A stretch of DNA of 64,000 nt from Hyphococcus lacteus. Its GTDB lineage: Bacteria > Pseudomonadota > Alphaproteobacteria > Caulobacterales > Parvularculaceae. Every line of letters starts with the position of its first letter. The first letter of the stretch is position 1. Shown here one piece after another: positions 42,959 to 51,540 of this stretch. A program made the translations under genes and the position numbers. The stretch covers positions 2,480,001 to 2,544,000 of the forward strand of contig NZ_JBEHZE010000001.1 of NCBI RefSeq assembly GCF_041058985.1, given 5' to 3'. Below the pieces are notes generated by a model. It was not told where the DNA came from and made no database searches. It saw nothing but the letters and a program-made list of their open reading frames with translations.

Positions 42959-44797
42959 ATGACCATTAGAATTGAATTTATAAAACGACGACCCGGTGGC
43001 CGTATCACGGTACGCCCAACAATCTATGACAAACGAGAAATTTCGCTCGGCCGCGCAACTGATTGCGACGTTCATTTGGCCGATCTACGTGTCGGACTAC
43101 ACCATGCGAACTTGACCCAAGTCTCTCCGACGAAAGCGCGGATCGAGGCGAATGATGACCACCGAGTGCGTGTTGATGGTTCACAAATTCGCCGGCGCGA
43201 TATCACCCTGAACGAACAATCCGTCATTCGCATCGGACCTTATCAGCTAACGCTCGCGGCGACAGAAAAGGCCGGCGAACTATTAATCACTATTGAACTG
43301 GTCGAGCCGCCCACCCCAGTCGGCGATAACAGAGACGAAAAAACTGTGTTCGGGATGCGCGGTTATGCACCGAGCAAACGCGCAACGGCGTGGCTTTTGA
43401 TGGCAACCATCCTCGCTGTCTTTCTCGCGCTACCGATCAGTTTGCATTTCAGGGCGAAAATGCCGGAAAGCGTCAATAGCCAGAAAAACGCACCTCATTC
43501 CGTGCCGGAAAAACTAGCGCTCGCGACAAATCAACATTGGATGGCTGGGGCCATGTCTTCGTCCCATGCAAACCTCACCAATGATTGCCGGTCTTGTCAT
43601 GTAAAGCCGTTTACCCGAGTGATGGATGAGACTTGCCTGTCTTGTCACGAAGAATTGGGCGACCACGCGCATCAGGATAAAATGACATTAGCCACGACCG
43701 GTCATGGCGAAGGCGATCAATGGTTAGGAACGCTGCGTGCCGGGTTAGATATCCCTGAGGGGCGTTGCGGATCATGTCATTTCGAACATAACGGACCAGA
43801 GGGTGTCATACCCAAAGAAACGAGCTTCTGCGTTGATTGCCATACTGATCTTGACCAACGGATAGAAGACACAAAACTTGTGAATGTATCTAATTTTTCC
43901 AAGCGACACCCAGAGTTTAGCCCAACATTGGTGCGCAATCCGCAATCCACACCAGTAAAATTTGAACGCATTTCGCTCGTTAAGCACCCCAAAGAAAATA
44001 ACGGCCTAAAATTTCCCCATGATTTCCACCTTAAAGATGAGGAAGTCATCCGTAAGATTGCAACGTTGCCGACACCTATTCGGAAAAAATATGGCGACGT
44101 GATGGAATGCGCCAATTGTCATGAACCCGATGCGGCCGGTGCATTGATAAAACCTATCGAAATGGAAACCCATTGCGCGGATTGTCATTCCCTCGCCTTT
44201 GCCACCGGCGAAACATCAGTGCGCAACCTGCCACATGGTCAACCTGCGGAGGTGCGTCGGGTTTTGGCTGATTTCTATCTTGCGCAGGCAACAACATTAT
44301 TGCTCGGCGATTCCAGCACCGGCATCCTGGGTCAACAGCTAAGCGCAGAGGCCCGGGCCAGACGCGCACGACTGCGCGAACAAGCTTTAGAGAACGCACG
44401 CAGAAACACTGAAGACAAAATCGAGCGTGTCTTTTCAGAGGACGGTGTTTGTCAAAAGTGCCATACCAACCAAGATCCCGGCAGTAACAGTTTGCCGGAA
44501 ATTCGCCCGGTACATCTTTCCACAAACTATTTTCCGATGGCAAAGTTCAGTCATAAATCGCACGAAACGGGTGATTTAGAGTGCACAACTTGTCATCAAG
44601 CAGAAACGTCAAGCGCAGCAGAAGATATTCTGATGCCATCCATTACGGCATGCCGGGATTGCCACGACGATAGCACAACACGCCCAACCATCGCGTCAGA
44701 TTGTTTAACATGTCACGGCTTCCATAATGACAACAAAGATGCACCACCAATGCAACCTCGTAAAACGCGCGCAGCTATGACCCGGTGGCCACGATGA
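42959..44797 (+). CDS. FHA-domain membrane protein with ten c-type heme motifs
   Basis: This 612-residue protein begins with a cytoplasmic FHA-like domain (about 18-100: ISLGRATDCDVHLADLRV), a membrane helix at about 143-163, and then a periplasmic part with ten CXXCH motifs starting at C210, C226, C270, C291, C384, C406, C498, C542, C565 and C582. The FHA fold is suggested by GR at 31-32 and HHA at 48-50, but the Ser and Arg that normally hold phosphothreonine are Gly46 and Leu47. A link from a cytoplasmic protein contact to a decaheme relay is implied. It overlaps the next gene (ATGA). Confidence 0.88.
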   Translation: MTIRIEFIKRRPGGRITVRPTIYDKREISLGRATDCDVHLADLRVGLHHANLTQVSPTKARIEANDDHRVRVDGSQIRRRDITLNEQSVIRIGPYQLTLAATEKAGELLITIELVEPPTPVGDNRDEKTVFGMRGYAPSKRATAWLLMATILAVFLALPISLHFRAKMPESVNSQKNAPHSVPEKLALATNQHWMAGAMSSSHANLTNDCRSCHVKPFTRVMDETCLSCHEELGDHAHQDKMTLATTGHGEGDQWLGTLRAGLDIPEGRCGSCHFEHNGPEGVIPKETSFCVDCHTDLDQRIEDTKLVNVSNFSKRHPEFSPTLVRNPQSTPVKFERISLVKHPKENNGLKFPHDFHLKDEEVIRKIATLPTPIRKKYGDVMECANCHEPDAAGALIKPIEMETHCADCHSLAFATGETSVRNLPHGQPAEVRRVLADFYLAQATTLLLGDSSTGILGQQLSAEARARRARLREQALENARRNTEDKIERVFSEDGVCQKCHTNQDPGSNSLPEIRPVHLSTNYFPMAKFSHKSHETGDLECTTCHQAETSSAAEDILMPSITACRDCHDDSTTRPTIASDCLTCHGFHNDNKDAPPMQPRKTRAAMTRWPR

Positions 44798-46143
44798 AAC
44801 TTGTTCGTACAGATATTGTTCTATTGATCTCAATGTTGGTCGCGGTGTCATTCGCGACCATAGCCACGGCACAACCACACCCAATCCCATTAATGGATGG
44901 ACTTGCCCACACAGGCGTCCCCAGTTGTGCGACCGCCGGGTGTCACGGCGATCAAGTCACTGGCGATGGTGCCGGACCCATTGTGGGTCAAAACGAATAT
45001 TTTCAGTGGCGCTCCCCAACGGAAAAGGGCGCACATTCCAGAGCTTATGAAGTTCTTTTAACGCCACACGCCAAGCGCATAGCCAATAACTTAGGTATTG
45101 GTGCCGCTCAGAAAGCCGCCGAATGTCTCGATTGCCATGCCGACAATGTTACGCCCGAACAACGTTCTCAGCGTTTTCAGATCAGTGACGGTGTTGGGTG
45201 TGAAGCTTGTCATGGTGGCGCACAAAACTGGCTGGCTTTTCACCGCATTGGTGCCGGTCATGAGAAAAATATAGAAGCCGGGCTTTATCCCACTGAAGAT
45301 CCAGTTGCTCGTGCGCGCTTATGTTTTGGCTGTCATTTAGGATCGAGTTTTGAAAACCAGTTTGTCAATCACCGCATTATGGGCGCTGGCCACCCGAGAT
45401 TAAAATTTGAGCTTGATCTTTATACGACGGTTCAACAACATCACCGTGTCGATGATGATTACCGCCAACGCAAAACCGTCGCTCCGGGAGCACAGGTTTG
45501 GGCCGTTGGTCAGGCATTGGGGTTAGAGCGAACATTAGAGCTATTGCTCGATGATGAAACCGGGCGTTCCGGCGTATTCCCGGAGCTAGTATTCTTCGAT
45601 TGTCACTCCTGCCATCAACCAATTTCAAATGGCGTTGCGGATCTCGATTGGCGACCAAACCCCGGTCGTTCTATTGGCCCCGGAATGCCAATCCTAAACG
45701 ATGCCAATTTGATCATGTTACAAGCCGCGATGCGCGTTATTGATCCGGGGTTAGCGGAACGCCTTGAAAGCGAAGGTCGGTCCTTGCATATGGCGTCACT
45801 ACATGGCGGTTCGCAATTTCGTACATCGGCGGAGACACTTCGTTCTATCGCGACCGATGCCGCCAATAGCATAATGACAGCAGATCTTGCAGATGCCGCG
45901 GTTATCCGCGCTCTTCTTCTTGAAATTGTCAGCACTGAACAGTCCAGTCGGTACACGAACTATGCTGCTGCTGAGCAGGCCCTTTTTGCTGTGCAGCGCC
46001 TAAGTGCCGCTTTACAACTCCAAGGCCCTCGCCTTACAAATTCCATAGAAAAGGCCAGCCGTGCCGCTCAAAGCCCTTATGCCTATAATCAAAATGCATT
46101 CAAAGCGGCGCTTAACGATATTTCCAGGCAAATCGGTCGATAA
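44794..46143 (+). CDS. Pentaheme c554-like multiheme cytochrome c
   Basis: This 449-residue exported protein starts at ATG 44794, overlapping the previous stop (ATGA); the GTG three codons earlier is less likely. A signal peptide ends near ATA. Heme motifs are C45-x4-C50-H51 (CATAGCH, five residues between attachment Cys instead of three), and CXXCH at C111, C136, C177 and C270. This mix, with the first motif CX4CH, is that of the cytochrome c554-related multiheme family, periplasmic electron carriers or oxidoreductases. Its electron partner is probably the decaheme FHA protein upstream. Confidence 0.87.
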   Translation: MKLVRTDIVLLISMLVAVSFATIATAQPHPIPLMDGLAHTGVPSCATAGCHGDQVTGDGAGPIVGQNEYFQWRSPTEKGAHSRAYEVLLTPHAKRIANNLGIGAAQKAAECLDCHADNVTPEQRSQRFQISDGVGCEACHGGAQNWLAFHRIGAGHEKNIEAGLYPTEDPVARARLCFGCHLGSSFENQFVNHRIMGAGHPRLKFELDLYTTVQQHHRVDDDYRQRKTVAPGAQVWAVGQALGLERTLELLLDDETGRSGVFPELVFFDCHSCHQPISNGVADLDWRPNPGRSIGPGMPILNDANLIMLQAAMRVIDPGLAERLESEGRSLHMASLHGGSQFRTSAETLRSIATDAANSIMTADLADAAVIRALLLEIVSTEQSSRYTNYAAAEQALFAVQRLSAALQLQGPRLTNSIEKASRAAQSPYAYNQNAFKAALNDISRQIGR

Positions 46144-46176
46144 ATTCAAATCCGGCAATAGGAATGTTGCCAACGA

Positions 46177-46182
46177 TATAAT
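46177..46182 (+). promoter_or_regulatory. Possible -10 element for gdhA
   Basis: A perfect TATAAT hexamer lies 41 bases before the gdhA ATG; no good -35 is visible 17 bases upstream. It would give gdhA its own promoter within the cluster. Confidence 0.4.
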
Positions 46183-46223
46183 AGACTTAAGGTCCAAATT
46201 TTGGGGGCCGAGGGGGAACGAAA

Positions 46224-47726
46224 ATGTTTTGGCGTAAAAAACCTGATGTGTCTGCGGCGACTTCACCAACAGTGCCTACCGAAAAAGCACAACAAAATAT
46301 GGCATCAAGCCTATCCACTTCGCCGCTGTCGCCCGGTAGCAATCTGAGTTTCGCGGTCGGTGGCGGTAGCGGCCCAAATGTTGTTCGTGAGATTGATAAT
46401 TTCATGGATGGCTTGATCCGACGCAATCCACATGAACCGGAATTTCATCAAGCGGTTTTCGAGTTTGCTGAAACGGTCATGCCGTTTTACATGGACCATC
46501 AAAAATATCGTTCCGCACGTATCTTGGAGCGCATGACAGAACCCGACCGGATCGTCAGCTTTCGCATCGTCTGGGAAGATGACCAAGGTGTGCCCCATGC
46601 GAACAGAGGTTATCGAGTTCAATTTAACTCATCGATGGGCCCCTATAAGGGCGGATTGCGGTTTGACCCTAGCGTCAATGCCAGCATCTTAAAGTTTCTT
46701 GGTTTTGAACAGACCTTTAAAAACGCACTGACGCGCCTTCCAATGGGCGGCGGTAAAGGCGGTGCGAACTTTAACCCCAAAGGTCGTTCCGACGCAGAGA
46801 TAATGCGGTTTTGCCATGCGATGATGAGCGAGCTGTTCCGGCATATTGGCGAAAGTGTTGATGTCCCCGCCGGTGACATTGGTGTTGGCGCACGGGAAAT
46901 CGGTTTTCTGTTCGGCAAGTATAAACAGCTTGCCAATCACTACACTGGCGGCGTTCTAACCGGCAAAGGGCTTTCCTTCGGCGGCAGTGAAATCCGCAAA
47001 GAGGCAACAGGCTATGGCGTCGTCGTATTCGCCGAAGACATGCTCAACAAGCACGGTAAATCGATGAAGGGCAAAACTGTTGCCATTTCTGGATCGGGCA
47101 ATGTCGCGATCTATGCGGTGCAACGCGCGATGCGAATGGGCGCAAAGGTCGTCACAGTTTCTGACAGCCGGGGCTTTGCGCATATTCCTGATGGTATCAA
47201 TGACGACTCGTTTGCAATTCTTCAAGACGTCAAAGAAAACCGGCGCGCGTCGCTTTCAGAATTTGCCAAGGAAGCCCGCGGCGTTACCTATCACGCGGGG
47301 AAAAGCCCATGGAGTGTACCTTGCGTTGTCGGCTTGCCCTGCGCCACCCAGAACGAAGTCGATGAGACCATGGCTTCTTTAATGGTCAAAAACGGTATCG
47401 AATGTCTCGCGGAAGGTGCAAATATGCCGCTTACCGCACAAGCCATTCATGTATTGAAAGATGCAGGGGTTATTTTCGGCCCTGCCAAAGCCGCAAATGC
47501 CGGTGGGGTTGGGTGTTCCGGCCTAGAGCAAGCGCAAAACGCTCAACGCTTGATTTGGAATCGCGAACAGGTCGAACAGGAACTCGAACGGATTATGCGC
47601 TCTATTCACGAACAATGCGTTTCTTATGCGCCCGTGAAAAATGGCGTTGTGGACTATCAAGCTGGGGCGAACATTGCCAGTTTCGCACGTGTGGCTGATT
47701 CGATGGTTGGTTACGGCTATTTGTAA
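46224..47726 (+). CDS. gdhA: NADP-type glutamate dehydrogenase
   Basis: This 500-residue enzyme reversibly makes glutamate from 2-oxoglutarate and ammonium. The catalytic region is LPMGGGKGGANFNPKG, followed by DVPAGDIGVGAREIGF; the nucleotide domain has VAISGSGNVAIYAVQRAM. These are the features of the hexameric, mostly NADP-dependent type. It has about 50 extra Ser/Thr-rich residues at the N-terminus before the usual start near NVVREIDNFM. A ribosome binding site (GAGGGGGAA) is present. Its place among multiheme cytochromes on the same strand is unusual and could point to ammonium as a product or substrate of the cluster. Confidence 0.94.
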   Translation: MFWRKKPDVSAATSPTVPTEKAQQNMASSLSTSPLSPGSNLSFAVGGGSGPNVVREIDNFMDGLIRRNPHEPEFHQAVFEFAETVMPFYMDHQKYRSARILERMTEPDRIVSFRIVWEDDQGVPHANRGYRVQFNSSMGPYKGGLRFDPSVNASILKFLGFEQTFKNALTRLPMGGGKGGANFNPKGRSDAEIMRFCHAMMSELFRHIGESVDVPAGDIGVGAREIGFLFGKYKQLANHYTGGVLTGKGLSFGGSEIRKEATGYGVVVFAEDMLNKHGKSMKGKTVAISGSGNVAIYAVQRAMRMGAKVVTVSDSRGFAHIPDGINDDSFAILQDVKENRRASLSEFAKEARGVTYHAGKSPWSVPCVVGLPCATQNEVDETMASLMVKNGIECLAEGANMPLTAQAIHVLKDAGVIFGPAKAANAGGVGCSGLEQAQNAQRLIWNREQVEQELERIMRSIHEQCVSYAPVKNGVVDYQAGANIASFARVADSMVGYGYL

Positions 47727-47799
47727 GCCGACTCGTATTTAGCTGGTTGGGCTTTAGGGGAACGCGCCGCGTGGGGTGGTGCGTTCAGAGGGAGAGAGA

Positions 47800-49812
47800 A
47801 TGATCGGCGGGCAGTCGTGCTGGCGACACTTTTTTATCGTGGGCATTTCCACGCTCGCGCTGACCGCGTGTGGCGGCGGCGAAGACACATCCGTCCTGCC
47901 CCCTCCGACATCACCGCCCCCACCTGCACCAACGGTCTCGCCATTGTTCAAACCCGAGACTCGCAGCCTTTCGGCCGCTAACGTCGAAACGATCATCGCG
48001 CAAGCCGTCGAAGAAGCGCGAATGCGTTCGGTGCCCGCCACCATTGCTGTGGTGGATCGGTTGGGAAATGTTCTCGCCGTTTTTGAAATGACCGGCGCTC
48101 GCAGCACCACAAAAGTGCGCGCTTCCACGGGGGGGACCAACACCTCCCTACAAGGCGTCGATGTGCCGGCCAGTCTCGCGGCAATTTCAAAAGCAATTAC
48201 CGGTGCCTATCTTTCATCGGGCGGCAATGCGTTTTCGACCCGAACTGCGAGCCAGATCGTACAGGAACATTTTCCGCCCGCACCCTCCACAGTTGGCCTC
48301 GAAAGTGGACCTTTGTTTGGAGTACAGTTCAGCCAGCTTCCTTGCTCCGATCTTAATACGCGCGCGTTGCCCGGCGGCCCAACCATTGGGCCACATCGCG
48401 CCCCATTAGGTCTGGCGGCTGATCCTGGTGGCTTTCCTCTCTATAAGGATGGTTTCGTTGTTGGTGGTGTCGGCATTATAGCTGACGATGATTACGGATT
48501 CGATCAAAATACTCTCGACATCGACAGTAGCGACGAAGAAGCAATCGCATGGGCAGCGTCATTTGGCTTCGAAGCGCCCACGGACATTCGTGCAAATCGA
48601 ATTGCGGTTGATGGCACATTTCTACGTTTCACTGACACCACGGACACGGTTAGCGCTCCGACTAGCGCGCCCAGCTTTGCCGCCATCAATGGCGTTCAAG
48701 GCGCTCTAATTGACGTGACGGCTTATTTCGATGGTGCAACTGGCGGCGGTGTTTATGCCGGAGCCGCCTATGGCACAGAGGTCTCCGGCATTCGCGCGGC
48801 TTCAACGTCCGAATATACCAATAATGATATTTTCGTTTTGAGCGATGGCACCGGCACAAACCGCTACCCCCCACGCGCGGGAACAGATGCGGCCAGTGTC
48901 GCCATGCCGCTTGCGGCAACCGAGGTGACCGCAATTTTGGAAGAGGCCTTCACCATTATGACGGCTGCGCGCGCGCAGATTCGACAACCGCTTAATAGCC
49001 GCGCCCAAGTTTCAATCTCCGTTGTTGATACAAACGGACAAGTGTTAGGGATTGTGCGTGGTCCCGACGCGCCAATTTTTGGTACAGACGTTTCGTTGCA
49101 AAAAGCACGAACCGCCGCGTTCTTTTCCAACGCTATCGCAAGCTCTGATTTAACATCAACCACCCCGCCCGTCATTCCCGGCTTCAACACCACAAAATCG
49201 GTTGCATCCTATGTTCCCGATATAAGGTCGTTCATCCCAGACCCCAGTGCGCTGACCGGCGAATTTGCGTTCTCTGATCGGGCGGGCGGGAACTTGTCTC
49301 GACCTTATTTTCCCGATGGCGAAATAGGCACGGCGAATGGCCCGTTTTCTCTTCCCATCTCTCAGTGGAGTGTTTTTGCAACCGGGTTGCAATCATCGTT
49401 GATCGTAGAGAACATTCTAGAGCATGTGGTGCATGTTTTAGGCGGCGGCCCAGACACCGCGACGGGGTGCACATTCCTTCCCGACATACCGAGCCTTGCT
49501 GGTGTTCAAAACCGTTTACAAAACGGTATGCAAATATTCCCCGGAAGCGTGCCCATTTATCGCGGATCTACACTCGTCGGCGGTATCGGCGTTTCGGGCG
49601 ATGGCATCGACCAAGACGATATGATTTCTTTTCTGGCCATTGATCGCGCTGGCGCTCGGCTTAACGGTGCAATTGCCAATGCACCCGAGGCAATCCGCGC
49701 GGATCAAATCACAATTAGCGTTAACGGCGCGCCAGTCCGTCTTCGATATGTAAATTGTCCGTTTGCGCCCTTTGTCGATTCCGACGAGCAAAATGTCTGT
49801 CAGGGGAAATAG
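47800..49812 (+). CDS. HbpS/GlcG-like double-domain lipoprotein
   Basis: This 670-residue protein starts at ATG 47800 after GGGAGAGAGA and has a lipobox (LALTACGGG). Two similar halves follow. Each begins with a helix of the type VETIIAQAVEEARMR or VTAILEEAFTIMTAA and then VVDRLGNVLAVFEM or VVDTNGQVLGIVRG. A later DGFVVGGVGIIADDD and STLVGGIGVSGDGI element is typical of the GlcG/HbpS (PF03928) family, some members of which bind heme. It could hold heme or a redox cofactor at the envelope. It is followed by the porin gene after three bases. Confidence 0.82.
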   Translation: MIGGQSCWRHFFIVGISTLALTACGGGEDTSVLPPPTSPPPPAPTVSPLFKPETRSLSAANVETIIAQAVEEARMRSVPATIAVVDRLGNVLAVFEMTGARSTTKVRASTGGTNTSLQGVDVPASLAAISKAITGAYLSSGGNAFSTRTASQIVQEHFPPAPSTVGLESGPLFGVQFSQLPCSDLNTRALPGGPTIGPHRAPLGLAADPGGFPLYKDGFVVGGVGIIADDDYGFDQNTLDIDSSDEEAIAWAASFGFEAPTDIRANRIAVDGTFLRFTDTTDTVSAPTSAPSFAAINGVQGALIDVTAYFDGATGGGVYAGAAYGTEVSGIRAASTSEYTNNDIFVLSDGTGTNRYPPRAGTDAASVAMPLAATEVTAILEEAFTIMTAARAQIRQPLNSRAQVSISVVDTNGQVLGIVRGPDAPIFGTDVSLQKARTAAFFSNAIASSDLTSTTPPVIPGFNTTKSVASYVPDIRSFIPDPSALTGEFAFSDRAGGNLSRPYFPDGEIGTANGPFSLPISQWSVFATGLQSSLIVENILEHVVHVLGGGPDTATGCTFLPDIPSLAGVQNRLQNGMQIFPGSVPIYRGSTLVGGIGVSGDGIDQDDMISFLAIDRAGARLNGAIANAPEAIRADQITISVNGAPVRLRYVNCPFAPFVDSDEQNVCQGK

Positions 49813-49815
49813 GAA

Positions 49816-51540
49816 ATGCCCCTTAGATATACACCGATGCTCTGGCTAGCGATGACCGTAATGGTCAACGCCCAAGAAGAGCCGCTTAACCCGGGTGCTG
49901 TCGCGCCGCCGCGCATCGACCAATATGCTGATTGTCGCGATCAAGGGCGAGAATTTGTCGAATGCGCACCAGCCGTCCCCGACCGCTGGCGGCTCGCAGA
50001 AAATTTAGGCATATTAAAAACGCGTTGGTGGGACCCATACAACCAGAACACCATCAAGGGTGATCGGCCAGTATTTGGTAAGGATTGGTTTTTCGTTGCT
50101 TCAATCGTTTCAGACACCATCGCTGAACCTCGATCTTTTCCAATACCCGTTGGTGTACAGACGACTACCGACCCCGGAGATCTGGATGTATTCGGCGATA
50201 GCGATAGTTTTGCCTTTAATCAAAATCTGATCACTAGCTTTTCGCTAATCAAAGGATCGACCGCGTTTAAACCACAAGACCTTGAGTTCAGGCTTACCCC
50301 CGTTTTCAACTATAATTACGCGCGGGTCGCCGAAAAACGAATTCTTTATGTAGAACCCAGTGAAGACCTAGACCGTCATGATGGGTTTATTGGCTTACAG
50401 GAAGCCTTCGTTGATTATCACCTTCGTAATGTCTCCGAACGATATGACTTCGACTCGGTCCGCGTGGGTATTCAACCATTTTCAAGCGACTTTCGCGGCT
50501 TCTTGTTTCAAGATAACCAACTCGGCGTTCGCTTTTTTGGCAACCGCGATAATAACCGCTTTCAATATAACCTCGCGGCCTTCATGCGCCTCGAAAAAGA
50601 TACGAATTCTGGCCTCAATGATGTTTCTGTTGCGCCACGTGAAGACTACGTCTTTTTTGCCAACCTGTACCGACAGGACCTTCCGTTCCCCGGCATGACC
50701 AGTCAGGTCACTTTGGTTTATAATATGAACCGTGAGCGGAACGATATTGAAGTTGATAAAAACGGCTTCCCCGTGCGCCCTGCGCTTCTCGGCAACCTTC
50801 GTGGACGCAATTATGATGTCGCTTATCTTGGTTACAACGCCGATGGCCGGATTGGACGCATCAACCTGACGGCGTCGGCCTATTATGCACTGGGCAAGGA
50901 TCGAAACTCAATTTTCACAGATCAAAGTGCGACCATCAACTCCTACTTTGCCGCGATTGAACCTTCCTATGATCGCGATTGGGCGCGCTTCCGACTTTCG
51001 GGACTCATCGCAAGCGGAGATGGTGATCCCTATGACGATACAGAACATGGCTTCGATGCTATCTTTGAAAACCCACAATTCGCCGGTGCTGATACCAGCT
51101 ATTGGATCAGACAAGGTATCCCGTTTATTGGGGGTGGCCGGGTTATTGGGGTCAATGGGCGCAATGGATTGTTACCGGACCTTCGCTCAACGAAGGAACA
51201 AGGCCAATCAAACTTCAACAACCCTGGTTTAATACTCGCAGGTGCGGGGGCTGATTTTGATATCCTTCCTGAACTTCGGCTTTCTTTTAATGCCAACAGG
51301 CTTTGGTTCCAAAAAACTGACACGCTAGAAGCCCTCAGAATGCAAGATGATATCGACAATTCGATTGGATGGGATATCTCTAGCGCGGCAATTTATCGAC
51401 CGACATTCGTTCAAAATGTTGTCCTGCGGCTTTCCGGTGCTGCTCTAAAACCCGGTGATGGATTCAAAGCGCTTTATGATAACAACGAGAACCGAGACCT
51501 CTATTATTCGGTTCTCTTTAATGTGGTGCTTAGTTACTGA
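49816..51540 (+). CDS. Outer-membrane porin of the redox cluster
   Basis: This 574-residue protein has a signal peptide (ending near VNA) and a long series of amphipathic strands with aromatic girdle residues, such as FQYNLAAFMRLEKD, TLVYNMNRERNDIEV and FRLSGLIASGDGDPY, ending in VLFNVVLSY. This is a beta-barrel of the alginate-export or substrate-specific porin kind. Its stop overlaps the ATG of the decaheme gene (TGATG), so the two are translated together. It may let a substrate reach the cytochrome or, as in MtrAB/PioAB pairs, house it. The latter is inference. Confidence 0.82.
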   Translation: MPLRYTPMLWLAMTVMVNAQEEPLNPGAVAPPRIDQYADCRDQGREFVECAPAVPDRWRLAENLGILKTRWWDPYNQNTIKGDRPVFGKDWFFVASIVSDTIAEPRSFPIPVGVQTTTDPGDLDVFGDSDSFAFNQNLITSFSLIKGSTAFKPQDLEFRLTPVFNYNYARVAEKRILYVEPSEDLDRHDGFIGLQEAFVDYHLRNVSERYDFDSVRVGIQPFSSDFRGFLFQDNQLGVRFFGNRDNNRFQYNLAAFMRLEKDTNSGLNDVSVAPREDYVFFANLYRQDLPFPGMTSQVTLVYNMNRERNDIEVDKNGFPVRPALLGNLRGRNYDVAYLGYNADGRIGRINLTASAYYALGKDRNSIFTDQSATINSYFAAIEPSYDRDWARFRLSGLIASGDGDPYDDTEHGFDAIFENPQFAGADTSYWIRQGIPFIGGGRVIGVNGRNGLLPDLRSTKEQGQSNFNNPGLILAGAGADFDILPELRLSFNANRLWFQKTDTLEALRMQDDIDNSIGWDISSAAIYRPTFVQNVVLRLSGAALKPGDGFKALYDNNENRDLYYSVLFNVVLSY

